A stretch of 64,000 nucleotides of DNA from Rhodothermales bacterium (lineage in GTDB: Bacteria > Bacteroidota > Rhodothermia > Rhodothermales > UBA10348): assembly GCA_024711125.1 (NCBI GenBank), contig JANJTM010000025.1, positions 124,001 to 188,000 of the forward strand. Reading direction: 5' to 3'. Every line of letters begins with the position of its first letter. Positions within the stretch are counted from its first letter, which is position 1. The translations under genes were made by a program, and so were the position numbers. Below the pieces are notes generated by a model. The model saw only the letters and a program-made list of their open reading frames with translations. It did not search any database and was not told the DNA's origin. This document shows, piece after piece, positions 9,429 through 19,673 of the stretch.

Positions 9429-12400
9429 ATGAAGCGATCGACCGCCCCGTCCGTCCGCGGCTCCGGCCTCCTCGCGCTGTGCCTGTGGCTCGGCGCGGGC
9501 ACGGCAGTCGGCCAGGAGCGGAACCGCGGGACGGAGATCGGCATCCCGTACTCCACCACCGTGCGGGTGCCGCAGGGAGGCCTGGTGTCGCTGCGGCCCT
9601 TCCTCGTGCGGGGATCCTTCGTCGCGGAGCTCGAAGGCACCCCGGTTCCGGCCCGTGGTTTCGTGCTCGACGAGGCGACCGGCGCGGTGCGGTTCCTGCC
9701 CGAGACCGTGCCGCCCGGCAGCGTAGTCCGTATGTCGTACCGTGCTTTCGCGCTCGGTATCCAGCCGATCTCGCGCCTGGCACGCGTCCCGTCGGGTGAG
9801 GACGCGGTCACCGCCTCCTCGATGCGTCCCCTTCCGGTCGACGTCCCGTCCACACACGGGTTGCGAAGCCGCGGCAGCGTATCTCGGGGGGTGATTGCGG
9901 GCTCGGGCCGGGATCCGGCCATCGAATCGGGCCTCCGGCTGGAGGTTGATGGAAGCCCCGCGCCCGGGGTGCAGGTCACTGCGGCCCTGACCGACGAGAC
10001 GCTGCCGATCCGGTCCGACGGGAGCACGCAGCGCATCGACGAGTTCGACCGCGTCGCCATCACCGTCGCGGTGCCCGCGGCCACGGTGATGCTGGGCGAT
10101 TTCGACCTCGGATTGCAGGGCTCACGCTTCGCGCGCTTCCAGCGCAAGGTGCAGGGAGTCGGCGTCGACGCACGGTACGCCCGGGATGCCGGCCCCGGCG
10201 GGGCGATGCGCGCCGCGGGCGCCGCAGCCAAGGGCGAATTCCGGGTGCAGACGATTCGCCCGATCGACGGGGTCCAGGGCCCGTACCGGCTCGAGGGCGC
10301 ATCCGGCGAACGCTTCCTGCTCGTGGTGCCGGGATCGGACGTCGTCTGGCTGGACGGCGTCCGGCTCGAAAGGGGCGACGGGTACACGATCGACTATTCG
10401 ACCGGCGAGATCCACTTCGGTCCCCGGGTCCCCATCTCGTCCGACCGACGGATCACGGCCGAGTTCTCGTACAGTCTCGACCGTTTCACCCGGACGCTCG
10501 TCGCGTCGGAGGCGACGGCATTCGCCTGGCGGGACGCTCGGGCAGAGCCCCGCATCGTCGTCGGGGCAACGGTCATCCGCGAGGCTGATTCCGACGATTT
10601 CGCGGGGGAATTCGGCCTGTCGACCGAGGATTCCCTTGCCATAGCGCTCGCCGGCGACGGGATCGCGGTGCGGTCCGGCGCCGTGGCCGTTCCGTTCGAT
10701 CCGGAAGCCCCGTACGTCCAGTATCGCGTACGGTCCATCGGAGCGGATTCCCTCTTCGAGGCCTTGGACAGCCCTCCGCGGCCGGGGGAAACGGTCTACC
10801 GGGTGTCGTTCAGCCGGGTGGAGGAGGGGACCGGCTCGTACCGGAGGGCGGGTACCTCGGTGAACGGCATCGTCTACTCGTGGGAGCCGGGCTCGGATTA
10901 CGAACCCGTCCGGCGCCTGCCCGTGCCCCGTTCGAAGCAGATCGTCGATCTTCGGGCCACGCTGAGGCCCACGCCGCGCCTCGCGCTGAGCGGGGAGTGG
11001 GCCCACTCCGTCGTGGATCGGAACCGCATGTCGAATCTCGGCGGCGTCGAGGACGCCGGCAGCGCGGCACAGGCCGAAGTCCGATGGAAGTCGGCAGGAA
11101 CGGGCGGCTTCGAGGCGTGGATCCGCCGCGGTCGGGTCGGCCCGTCGTTCTCGGCGTTCGAGCGGATCCGTCCGGTCGAGTTCGCGCGGGACTGGAACCT
11201 GGGCGTTGCGGCTGACCTCGCGGGCTCCCTTGCGGTCGGTAGCGAAGACGACACGGAGGCCGGCATCCGCTGGACGCCTCGCGACTCCCTGTCGGTCGCC
11301 GCCCGGATCCAACGTCTGTCGTTGTCGGACCGGTATTCCGGACTGCGTTGGTCGGTGGGCCTGCGCCATACCGCGCCCGATCGCATCCGGTGGCGGTGGC
11401 AGGGATCGGGCCTCCGTTCCGACGATCGGGCCACCGGGACGGAGGGATCGGTGATGGAGCACAGGGTCCGGATCGAGGGGCCGGAGCGCCTCCCGGTGCA
11501 GCCGGCGCTGGAGGCCGAGTTCGAGGATCGGGTCCGGCGCGATGACGGCGGATCCCTCTCGATCGAGTCGATCCGGTCGATCGAACTGCGCCCGTCGCTG
11601 GCCCGCACCATGGGTCGGGCCGCGTTGCTGGCCACCGCCGAGTTCCGGGACGAAGCCTGGCCGTCGGGATCGGAGCGGGTGCGGGCCGCCACGTCGTGGA
11701 CGGGTACGGGCTCGGTTCGGTACTCGGGTGACTGGGCCGGCGGAGTGACGTGGGGTTGGCGGTCCCGGTCCATGACCGATGCGGGAGAACAGCTTCCGGG
11801 CGCCGGCGATACGCGGGCCGTTCTCGTCCGGACGGACCTCGAAGGACGACCGGTACCGGGTGTGTCGGTTTCCTGGCGCTATGACGCGGCGACCGAGCGG
11901 ACGCCGACGCTCCAGGAGGTCTATTTCCGAACCGGTCCTGAACGCGGCGAATACGTGTGGGTGGACGCCAACGGGGACGGGCTGATCCAGCTCGACGAAT
12001 TCCTGCCGGAAACGACCCCGGACGAAGGGCTCTACGTGCGCACGTTCCTCCCGTCCGATTCGCTGGCCGCGGTCGCCACCGTGCGCGCGAGGCTCTCCCT
12101 GTCGACGGACGCCGATCGCCGGAGACCGTGGCAGGTACGGTCGGTCGTCGAGATCGAGGAGCGCAGTACCACGAACCGCCGGGCCGACGTCTACCTGCTC
12201 CGGCTGGGCAGCTTCCGGAGGGAGGGGACGACCGTCGACGGTCGGGTGCGCGTGCGGAACGACTTCTCGTGGCGCGCTCCCGGGACCTCCTTTTCGGCCG
12301 ACGCAGCCTGGACGGTCCTTCGTTCCCTTTCCGGCCTCGCGGCCGGCACGGAGCGACGCGGGGACGATCGCCTCGAGCTTCGAACCGGGCTTCGTGCGGC

Positions 12401-12881
12401 ACCCCGCCTCGATGTCCGCCTCGAAGGTCGCCTCGAATCGACGGCCAACGAGTCCACCTCCTTCGCCTCCCGCCGGTTCGACATCCGTACCCGGGCGGTG
12501 GCGCCCGGGTCCACGTGGCGCGTCTCGAGCGGTACCGAATTGCGTGCGTCGATCGAGATGGCACGCAAGACCGACCGGTCGGGCCGGCGCACGGCGACCG
12601 TCGTGAGGCTTCCCGTTTCGGCCCGGTTCGCGCGGCCGGGCCGGGGAGACCTGGTCCTGCGGACCGAATGGGCCGACGTCGACCTTTCGGGAATCGCCAC
12701 GGGACTCGCCGGCTGGGAACTTACCGAAGGACGGGGCCCGGGCCGCTCCTGGATGTGGGGGGCGACGATGCAGTGGGACGTGGGCTCCGGACTGCAGGCG
12801 CTGCTGTCCTACGACGGTCGGGCGCCGGCCGCGGGGCGCACGGTGCACACGGGCCGCGTGCAGCTCACCGCGCGATTCTGA
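9429..12881 (+). CDS. Large predicted outer-membrane beta-barrel/surface protein of unknown function
   Basis: Signal peptide (MKRSTAPSVRGSGLLALCLWLGAGTAVGQ), about 1150 aa, many alternating amphipathic segments, terminal Phe (...GRVQLTARF). Internal EF-hand-like motif VDANGDGLIQLDEF. Confidence 0.7.
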   Translation: MKRSTAPSVRGSGLLALCLWLGAGTAVGQERNRGTEIGIPYSTTVRVPQGGLVSLRPFLVRGSFVAELEGTPVPARGFVLDEATGAVRFLPETVPPGSVVRMSYRAFALGIQPISRLARVPSGEDAVTASSMRPLPVDVPSTHGLRSRGSVSRGVIAGSGRDPAIESGLRLEVDGSPAPGVQVTAALTDETLPIRSDGSTQRIDEFDRVAITVAVPAATVMLGDFDLGLQGSRFARFQRKVQGVGVDARYARDAGPGGAMRAAGAAAKGEFRVQTIRPIDGVQGPYRLEGASGERFLLVVPGSDVVWLDGVRLERGDGYTIDYSTGEIHFGPRVPISSDRRITAEFSYSLDRFTRTLVASEATAFAWRDARAEPRIVVGATVIREADSDDFAGEFGLSTEDSLAIALAGDGIAVRSGAVAVPFDPEAPYVQYRVRSIGADSLFEALDSPPRPGETVYRVSFSRVEEGTGSYRRAGTSVNGIVYSWEPGSDYEPVRRLPVPRSKQIVDLRATLRPTPRLALSGEWAHSVVDRNRMSNLGGVEDAGSAAQAEVRWKSAGTGGFEAWIRRGRVGPSFSAFERIRPVEFARDWNLGVAADLAGSLAVGSEDDTEAGIRWTPRDSLSVAARIQRLSLSDRYSGLRWSVGLRHTAPDRIRWRWQGSGLRSDDRATGTEGSVMEHRVRIEGPERLPVQPALEAEFEDRVRRDDGGSLSIESIRSIELRPSLARTMGRAALLATAEFRDEAWPSGSERVRAATSWTGTGSVRYSGDWAGGVTWGWRSRSMTDAGEQLPGAGDTRAVLVRTDLEGRPVPGVSVSWRYDAATERTPTLQEVYFRTGPERGEYVWVDANGDGLIQLDEFLPETTPDEGLYVRTFLPSDSLAAVATVRARLSLSTDADRRRPWQVRSVVEIEERSTTNRRADVYLLRLGSFRREGTTVDGRVRVRNDFSWRAPGTSFSADAAWTVLRSLSGLAAGTERRGDDRLELRTGLRAAPRLDVRLEGRLESTANESTSFASRRFDIRTRAVAPGSTWRVSSGTELRASIEMARKTDRSGRRTATVVRLPVSARFARPGRGDLVLRTEWADVDLSGIATGLAGWELTEGRGPGRSWMWGATMQWDVGSGLQALLSYDGRAPAAGRTVHTGRVQLTARF

Positions 12882-12884
12882 GCC

Positions 12885-14189
12885 TCATTCCGGGTCCGGA
12901 TCGGCCCACTCGTCGTAGCGCTCGCGCCGGATGTCGGCTCCCGCACGCGAGAGCTTGCCCTCCAGGTCCTCGTACCCGCGGTCGAGGTGGTAAATGCGCA
13001 GCACGTGGGTTTCCCCTTCGGCGACCAGCCCCGCCAGCACGAGCGAGACGGAGGCACGCAGGTCGGTGGACATGACGTGCGCCCCCTGGATCCGGCGTCC
13101 ACCCTCCATGACCACCTCGCCGCCCACGACGATGGCGTTCACGTTCATGCGGCGCAGTTCCGGGATGTGCTTGAACCGGTCGGTGTAGACGGTGTCGTGT
13201 ACCTTGGCGTTGCCCTCGCTGCACGCGAGCAGCACCGTCCACTGGGCCTGCAGATCGGTCGGAAAACCCGGGAAGACGCCCGTTTCGATCGACACGGCCT
13301 GTAGCCGCTCCGGCGGCACCACGTGCGCCGACGTGCCGTCGAGGATCAGTTCGCATCCGGTCCTGCGGAACGCGTCGATGAACACCTCGCCGAGGTGGTC
13401 CGGAAGTACGCCCTTCACGGAGATCGGAACGCCCGGCCGCCCGGCCATCGCGGCGGCGATAAGGAACGTTCCCGCCTCGATCCGGTCGGGGCAGTTGTCC
13501 CATTCCACGGGTGCGAGGGTCGGTACGCCCTCGACTTCGAGGGTATGGCTTCCGATACCGTGGATTCGCGCCCCCATGCGCTCGAGCATCCGGGAGAACT
13601 CCACGACATCCGGCTCGATCGCCGCGTTCTCTATCCGGGATCCGCCCCTGGCCGTAACCGCGGCGAGCAGCAGGTTCACCGTCGCGCCTACCGAAGACGG
13701 GGTCAGCATGAACGTGCCGCCCGGCAGGCCGGCCGAGGGGGCGCGGGCGATGACGTACCCCTGGTCGAGTTCCACCTCGGCTCCGAACGCCTTGAGTCCC
13801 TCCAGGTGGAGATCGACCGGCCGTGGTCCCCACGCGCACCCGCCGGGGAGCGAGACCTTGGCGTGGCCGCAACGGGCTACGAGCGCTCCGAGCATGTAGA
13901 ACGACGCCCGCATGCGCTTGACCAGCTCGTACGGAGCCACCGGCTTGTCGACCGTCGAGGAGTCCACCGTGACCCGGTGGCCGTCTGCGTCGAACTCGCA
14001 ACGGGCGCCCGTCACCGACAGCACGCGGGCGAACGTATGCACGTCGCGAAGCGCCGGCACGTGTCGGATGGTCGTCGTGCCGTCGGCCAGCAACGTTCCG
14101 GCCATCAGCGCGAGCGCGGTATTCTTGGATCCGCCGACCTCGACGGAACCGTAGAGCGGCTTTCCGCCGCGGATGACGAGCTTGTCCAT
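12885..14189 (-). CDS. murA: UDP-N-acetylglucosamine 1-carboxyvinyltransferase
   Basis: MDKLVIRGGKPLYGSVEVGGSKNTALALMAGTLLADG...LPGGCAWGPRPVDLHLEGLKAFGAEV...; MurA signature including the active-site Cys loop. Confidence 0.96.
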   Translation of the reverse strand: MDKLVIRGGKPLYGSVEVGGSKNTALALMAGTLLADGTTTIRHVPALRDVHTFARVLSVTGARCEFDADGHRVTVDSSTVDKPVAPYELVKRMRASFYMLGALVARCGHAKVSLPGGCAWGPRPVDLHLEGLKAFGAEVELDQGYVIARAPSAGLPGGTFMLTPSSVGATVNLLLAAVTARGGSRIENAAIEPDVVEFSRMLERMGARIHGIGSHTLEVEGVPTLAPVEWDNCPDRIEAGTFLIAAAMAGRPGVPISVKGVLPDHLGEVFIDAFRRTGCELILDGTSAHVVPPERLQAVSIETGVFPGFPTDLQAQWTVLLACSEGNAKVHDTVYTDRFKHIPELRRMNVNAIVVGGEVVMEGGRRIQGAHVMSTDLRASVSLVLAGLVAEGETHVLRIYHLDRGYEDLEGKLSRAGADIRRERYDEWADPDPE

Positions 14190-14274
14190 GAGCTAACGGG
14201 GGGGAGGCGCCATGTGGACGTCCTGTCCCCAAGATACAGGATCCGTGGACCGGCCGAAGACGTTTTCCGCGTCC

Positions 14275-15423
14275 ATGGAGACCCCGGAAGTGCCGCGCCT
14301 GTATTTCGACCACGCCGCCACCACGCCCCTCGCGCCCGAGGTGCTCGACGCGATGATGCCGTGGCTCTCCGGAGCACACGGAAACCCTTCGTCGCTCCAC
14401 GCGTCGGGACGGATGGCGCGTCACGCCGTCGAAGACGCGCGGTCGCGCATCGCGCGTATCTGCGGGGTTGCCACGGAGGGGGTCGTCTTCACGGGATCCG
14501 GCACCGAGGCCGACAACCTGGCCGTATTGGGCGTCGCCGCCCGACGGCAGGGCACGATCATTACCTCGATCGTGGAGCATGAGGCGGTACTCCACCCGGT
14601 GCAGCGGCTCGAATCGGAAGGTCGAGGCGTTGTCCGTCTGCGGCCGCGGGCCGACGGATCGATCGACCCGGACGCCGTTGCCGACGCGATCGACGGCTCC
14701 GTGGCGCTCGTCACCCTGATGCATACCAACAACGAGACCGGCGCCGTGACCGATACCCGTGCCGTGGGACGGATCTGCGATCGGCACGAGGTCCCGGTCC
14801 ACGTGGACGCGGTCCAGGCATTGCCGTGGCACCCGGTCACGCCCGAAGCGCTGGGAGCCGATCTCGTGACGGTGTCGGCCCACAAGATCGGCGGCCCCAA
14901 GGGCGTCGGGGCCCTCCTCCTGCGGGGGAGTGCCCAACCGGGTCCCCAGATCCTGGGTGGTTCGCAGGAGCGCGGGCGGCGTGCAGGCACGGAGAACGTC
15001 GCGGGCATCGTCGGTTTCGCCGCCGCGCTCGAACGCGTGGAGCGTACGCGGGAAGCGGCCGCGCTCCGTATGCGTTTCCTCTCGGATCGACTGCGGGCGG
15101 CCCTGTCCGAGGGTGCGGGCCCCTCGTACGTGCCCGTCCGGGCCGGCGACCCGTCTCCCCACATCGTGTACGGCTTCGTCCGCGGGGGAGCCGACGCCGA
15201 GATGCTGGTGTTGCGATTGGACCTGGAAGGCGTGGAGGCCTCCAGCGGCTCAGCCTGCAGCAGCGGTGCCCTCGAGCGGGGCCACGTTCCGAGGGCTCTT
15301 GGCGCTCCGGGGGCTCCGCTCCGGCTTTCCATCGGCCCCGACACGACCGAAGCGGAGGTCGATCGGTGCGCCGCCATCGTCTGCAGGGTGGTGGAAATAC
15401 TGGGATCACCGCGCCGGGCATAG
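14275..15423 (+). CDS. Cysteine desulfurase (NifS/IscS family)
   Basis: LYFDHAATTPLAPEV...NPSSLHASGRMAR...FTGSGTEADNLAV...SAHKIGGPKGVGALLLR...SSGSACSSGAL. Confidence 0.93.
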   Translation: METPEVPRLYFDHAATTPLAPEVLDAMMPWLSGAHGNPSSLHASGRMARHAVEDARSRIARICGVATEGVVFTGSGTEADNLAVLGVAARRQGTIITSIVEHEAVLHPVQRLESEGRGVVRLRPRADGSIDPDAVADAIDGSVALVTLMHTNNETGAVTDTRAVGRICDRHEVPVHVDAVQALPWHPVTPEALGADLVTVSAHKIGGPKGVGALLLRGSAQPGPQILGGSQERGRRAGTENVAGIVGFAAALERVERTREAAALRMRFLSDRLRAALSEGAGPSYVPVRAGDPSPHIVYGFVRGGADAEMLVLRLDLEGVEASSGSACSSGALERGHVPRALGAPGAPLRLSIGPDTTEAEVDRCAAIVCRVVEILGSPRRA

Positions 15424-15506
15424 ACCGACGGCCCGGCAAGCCCGATATTCCGGCCGCCCGCGTCTCCGATCCCGTCCGTCCTCTCCCACGCAGCCCCTTC
15501 CACGAT

Positions 15507-16319
15507 TTGTCCGGACGGATCGATCGCCACGAGCACTTCGCTTCGCCGCGTGTCCTCACCCGGCGCATCGACGTCCGCCTCCCGGAAGGCTACGACGAGC
15601 GTCCCCACGATCGCTGGCCGGTGATGTACGTGCACGACGGCCAGAACCTGTTCGACGGTTCGACTTCGTTCAGCGGCATCGACTGGGGGATCCACCGCAC
15701 CCTGTCCCGTCTATCGGCCGAGGAGGGGATTCCTGACGCCATCGTCGTGGGGATCTGGAATACTCCCGAGCGTATCCCGGAGTACATGCCCGAACGACCG
15801 ATGCGCGAGTTCGCCCCGGATGACGTGCGTCGTCGCTTCGAGGAGACCTACGGCGGGTTTCCGAAGTCCGACGCCTATCTCGGCATGATCGTGCACGAGC
15901 TGAAACCCTTCATCGACGGACGCTATCGCACGCGCGGCGGTAGGGAGGATACGTGGATCATGGGGTCCAGCATGGGTGGACTGGTGTCCCTGTACGCGTT
16001 GTGCGAATACCCGGAGGTATTCGCGGGGGCGGCCTGCCTCTCGACCAGCTGGACGATCGCCGGCAAACTCGTCCTGGCATATCTGCAGAAGCGGCTTCCG
16101 CGCGCAGGCCTGCACCGGCTGTATTTCGACTACGGCGCCGAGGCCCAGGTTGCCCGGTACGAATCGCTGCAGAAGACCGTGGATCGCATGGTCGTGCGTT
16201 CCGGCTACCGCAAGGGCGTGGACTGGATCACGGGGCGATTCCCCGGGGCACCCCACAGCGAATCGGCCTGGCGGGATCGTGTGGACGTACCCCTCCGCTT
16301 CCTGCTGTCGCGGCGGTGA
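15507..16319 (+). CDS. Esterase D-like alpha/beta hydrolase; start codon uncertain
   Basis: RIDVRLPEGYDERPHDRWPVMYVHDGQNLFDG...WIMGSSMGGLVSLYA (GxSxG nucleophile elbow). No ATG/GTG at the expected N-terminus; TTG at 15507 is a guess. Confidence 0.75.
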   Translation: MSGRIDRHEHFASPRVLTRRIDVRLPEGYDERPHDRWPVMYVHDGQNLFDGSTSFSGIDWGIHRTLSRLSAEEGIPDAIVVGIWNTPERIPEYMPERPMREFAPDDVRRRFEETYGGFPKSDAYLGMIVHELKPFIDGRYRTRGGREDTWIMGSSMGGLVSLYALCEYPEVFAGAACLSTSWTIAGKLVLAYLQKRLPRAGLHRLYFDYGAEAQVARYESLQKTVDRMVVRSGYRKGVDWITGRFPGAPHSESAWRDRVDVPLRFLLSRR

Positions 16320-16325
16320 TCGGGG

Positions 16326-16356
16326 TTTGTCGCCGAGGGACATCAGGCTATTTTCC
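16326..16356 (+). promoter_or_regulatory. Candidate Bacteroidota-type promoter upstream of fbp
   Basis: TTTG - 19 nt - TATTTTCC, resembling the -33 TTTG / -7 TAnnTTTG consensus of Bacteroidetes primary sigma factors, about 20 nt before the fbp ATG. Confidence 0.35.
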
Positions 16357-16375
16357 TTCTTTCATCGAGCTCAGC

Positions 16376-17425
16376 ATGGCCACGACCCCACGGCGCGAGG
16401 AGATCGGCGCCTTCATGACGCTGGAACAGTTCATCCTGGATCGCCAGGAGCAGTTTCCGCACTCCACCGGTTCGTTCTCCCGCCTCATCAGGGACCTTTC
16501 GGTCGCGGCGAAAATCGTCAACTGGAACATGCGTCGGGCGGGTATCGTCGACGTGTTCGGCGCTACCGGCGAGGTGAATGTCCAGGGCGAGGTCCAGCAG
16601 AAGATGGACCTCATGGCGCACACCGAGTTCGTACGGGCCCTGCGTCGGGGAGGGGAATGCTGTCTCATCGGATCGGAAGAGCACTCCGAGGCGATCCCGA
16701 TGCGCACCGACGCCGACATCGCCACCGACGGCAAGTACATCGTGCTCATGGATCCGTTGGACGGCTCGTCGAACATCGAGGTGAACGTCTCGGTCGGCAC
16801 CATTTTCTCGATCTACCGCCTGCCGGATCACGTAAGGGAAGCCACGCTGGCCGAAGCGCTCCAACCCGGTGTCGACCAGGTGGGCGCGGGCTACGTCGTG
16901 TACGGCTCGTCGACCATGCTCGTCTACTCGACGGGATTCGGGGTCAACGGCTTCACGCTCGACCCCTCGATCGGCGAGTTCCTGCTGACACATCCCAACA
17001 TCCGCACGCCTGTGGACGGGAAGGTGTATTCGATAAACGAAGGGCACTATAACTCTTTCGAGCCCGGGCTCAAGAAATACATCAAGTGGATGCAGCGGGA
17101 GGACGCGGCGACGTCCCGCCCGTACACGACGCGCTACATCGGCTCCTTCGTCTCGGATTTCCACCGGAACCTGCTCAAGGGCGGGCTCTACATCTATCCG
17201 GCCACCGAATCGGCCGCCGAAGGAAAGCTCCGCCTCATGTACGAAGCGAACCCGATGGCCTACATCGTCGAGCAGGCGGGCGGAGCGGCCTCGGACGGAC
17301 GGGGACGTATACTCGAGAAGATCCCGCGGGCCCTGCACCAGCGTACTCCGCTGTACATCGGGAGCGCAAGGATGGTCGAACGGGCCGAGGCGTTTCTCCG
17401 CGGCGATCTCGACCTGGAGCCGTGA
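16376..17425 (+). CDS. fbp: Fructose-1,6-bisphosphatase class I
   Basis: MTLEQFILDRQEQFPHSTGSFSRLIRDLSVAAKIVN...VLMDPLDGSSNIEVNVSVGTIFSIYR...GGLYIYP. Confidence 0.95.
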   Translation: MATTPRREEIGAFMTLEQFILDRQEQFPHSTGSFSRLIRDLSVAAKIVNWNMRRAGIVDVFGATGEVNVQGEVQQKMDLMAHTEFVRALRRGGECCLIGSEEHSEAIPMRTDADIATDGKYIVLMDPLDGSSNIEVNVSVGTIFSIYRLPDHVREATLAEALQPGVDQVGAGYVVYGSSTMLVYSTGFGVNGFTLDPSIGEFLLTHPNIRTPVDGKVYSINEGHYNSFEPGLKKYIKWMQREDAATSRPYTTRYIGSFVSDFHRNLLKGGLYIYPATESAAEGKLRLMYEANPMAYIVEQAGGAASDGRGRILEKIPRALHQRTPLYIGSARMVERAEAFLRGDLDLEP

Positions 17426-18366
17426 TGGCGGATTCGGCCGCAGGGTGGGCACCCGCCTCGTTATCCAATCTCGGTCCCGGTTTCGATGCGCTGGGCGTGG
17501 CGCTGGAGGGCATCGGCGATGTCGTGGAGGCCCGTCCCGCCGAGGGTAGCACGGTCGTCGTACGCATCGAAGGAGCCGACGGGCTTCCCGTCGACCCGGA
17601 ACGCAATACGGCCGCACGGGCCGCGGCCCGCATCGCTCCGGGCGTCGGCCTCGAGCTGATCGTGCGCAAGGGTATCCGACCGGGATCCGGACTCGGCAGT
17701 TCGGCGGCGTCGGCCGTGGCCGCCGCCTGGGCCGTGGCGCGCCTGCTCGGTCGCGCCGGGCAGATAGGGACCCTGCTGGACGCCGCGTTGGAGGGCGAAG
17801 CGGCCGTGTCGGGGGCGCGGCACGGCGACAACGTGATTCCGTCGCTTCTCGGGGGAGCGGTCCTCGTCACGCCGGGTCATCCCGAACGCTTCCGACGACT
17901 CGATCTTCCCGCGAGGCTGCATTTCGGCGTCGTGCGACCGGACCTCGACATCCTCACGCGCGAGGCCAGGGCGATGCTTCCGCGCCAGGTGTCGCTGGTC
18001 GACGCGGCACGAAACGCCGCCGCGCTGGCGTTTCTCGTCGACGCCCTGAGGTCGGGGGACCTCGAGACCGTGGGTGCGGAGATCGAGCGCGACCTGCTGG
18101 TGGAACCGGTGCGCGCCCGGCTGGTGCCGCCTTTCGCGGCGATTCGCGCAGCAGCCCGCGAGGCGGGTGCGTTCGGCTGCGCGCTGAGCGGCTCCGGTCC
18201 GACGATGTTCGCCCTCGGGGGTGACGCGGGCGCTGCCGCGCGCGCCGCCGACGCCATGGCCGACGCCTGCCGTCACGGCGGATACGGATGCGTTTCGTTC
18301 GTCACCCGCGACGACCCGCGCGGCGCCCGGGATTTCACCCCGGAGCTTCGAAGGTGGTCGGCATGA
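17425..18366 (+). CDS. thrB: Homoserine kinase (GHMP family)
   Basis: APASLSNLGPGFDALGVALEGIGD...GIRPGSGLGSSAASAVAAAWAV...FGCALSGSGPTMFAL. Immediately upstream of thrC. Confidence 0.92.
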   Translation: MADSAAGWAPASLSNLGPGFDALGVALEGIGDVVEARPAEGSTVVVRIEGADGLPVDPERNTAARAAARIAPGVGLELIVRKGIRPGSGLGSSAASAVAAAWAVARLLGRAGQIGTLLDAALEGEAAVSGARHGDNVIPSLLGGAVLVTPGHPERFRRLDLPARLHFGVVRPDLDILTREARAMLPRQVSLVDAARNAAALAFLVDALRSGDLETVGAEIERDLLVEPVRARLVPPFAAIRAAAREAGAFGCALSGSGPTMFALGGDAGAAARAADAMADACRHGGYGCVSFVTRDDPRGARDFTPELRRWSA

Positions 18367-19673
18367 GCGAGGTTCCGGGCTGGATCAGCACCCGGGGAGC
18401 GGGGGAGGGCCCGGTTCCTTTCCTCGGCGCCCTGCGGCAGGGCCTGGCCCGGGACGGAGGGCTGTACGTGCCCGACCGCTTGCCCGCGCTCCCGCCGTTG
18501 GATCGGGCCACGGGCTTTGCCGCGATGGCCGTGAAGGTACTCGAGGGCTGGCTCGGCCCTCCCACGCCCACGTGGTCGTGGGCAGACGCCGTCCGGGATG
18601 CCCTGTCGTTTCCGGTGCCCCTCGTGCGGCTCACGGGAGGCGAATGGGACGGCGTCCACGTTCTCGAACTGTACCACGGCCCCACGCACTCGTTCAAGGA
18701 TTTCGGGGCTCGGACCATGGCGCGCCTTGCGGCTTCGGCCGGTCTGCAACGGCCGGTTGCGCATGTGTTCGTCGCGACATCCGGCGACACGGGCAGCGCG
18801 GTGGCCGACGGGTTTTCTGGCGTGCCCGGATACCGCGTGGTCCTGTTGTTCCCGGAGGGTCGCGTCAGCCCGGTGCAGGAGGCCCAGCTGGTGGTGCGCA
18901 GACCGGGCGTGGTCTCGTTCCGCGTACGGGGATCCTTCGACGACTGCCAGGCCCTGGCCAAACGCGTATTCGCCGACCGCCGATTCGACGCCTGGAGTCC
19001 CACGTCGGCCAATTCGATCAATGCGGGCCGGCTCCTCCCGCAGTGCCTGTATTACCTGCACGCCGCCCGCCTGCTGGACGAGGCGCCGGTCTTCTGTGTT
19101 CCGAGCGGAAACCTCGGCAATCTCACGGCGGGCCTGCTCGCCGCCGCGTGCGGAATGCGACACGAGGGCTTCCTGGCGGCCCACAACGCGAACGACGCGT
19201 TTCCCCGTTTCCTGGCCGGGGCCCCCGCACGATTCGGCGCGTCCGTCGAGACGTTGTCGAACGCGATGGACGTGGGCGCTCCGAGCAATTTCGAGCGCCT
19301 CGCCTGGCTGTTCGGCGAATCCCGCCTGCGTGCGATGGTCCGCGGCATGTCCGTGGACGATCCCGCGACGCTGGGCACGATGCGGAGGATATACACCGAA
19401 TCGGGGGTCATCGTCGATCCCCACACCGCGGTGGGGCTGGAGGCCGTGCGCCGCATGAGGCGGGCGGGGGTGCCGGAAAACGCACCCGTCGTCGTGCTCT
19501 CGACGGCGCATCCGGCGAAGTTTCCCGGGACGGTCCGCTCGGCGATCGGAATCGATCCGCCGCCCGCCGGCGGGCTCGAGGCCCTGAAGGGACGGCCCAC
19601 GCGATTCTCGACCATCGACGCCAACCCCGAGGCGCTCCTGGCCGCGTTGGCTGGAGCCGACTTCAGCGAGTGA
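18363..19673 (+). CDS. thrC: Threonine synthase
   Basis: FLGALRQGLARDGGLYVPDRLP...LYHGPTHSFKDFGARTMARL...VATSGDTGSAVADGF...VPSGNLGNLTAGLLA. Confidence 0.95.
   Translation: MSEVPGWISTRGAGEGPVPFLGALRQGLARDGGLYVPDRLPALPPLDRATGFAAMAVKVLEGWLGPPTPTWSWADAVRDALSFPVPLVRLTGGEWDGVHVLELYHGPTHSFKDFGARTMARLAASAGLQRPVAHVFVATSGDTGSAVADGFSGVPGYRVVLLFPEGRVSPVQEAQLVVRRPGVVSFRVRGSFDDCQALAKRVFADRRFDAWSPTSANSINAGRLLPQCLYYLHAARLLDEAPVFCVPSGNLGNLTAGLLAAACGMRHEGFLAAHNANDAFPRFLAGAPARFGASVETLSNAMDVGAPSNFERLAWLFGESRLRAMVRGMSVDDPATLGTMRRIYTESGVIVDPHTAVGLEAVRRMRRAGVPENAPVVVLSTAHPAKFPGTVRSAIGIDPPPAGGLEALKGRPTRFSTIDANPEALLAALAGADFSE

Noticed and set aside
10122-12848. 908-aa minus-strand ORF and other long antisense ORFs under the 9429-12881 gene
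   Set aside because: Arg/Pro/Gly-rich translation with no recognisable motif; overlaps a convincing signal-peptide protein on the plus strand.
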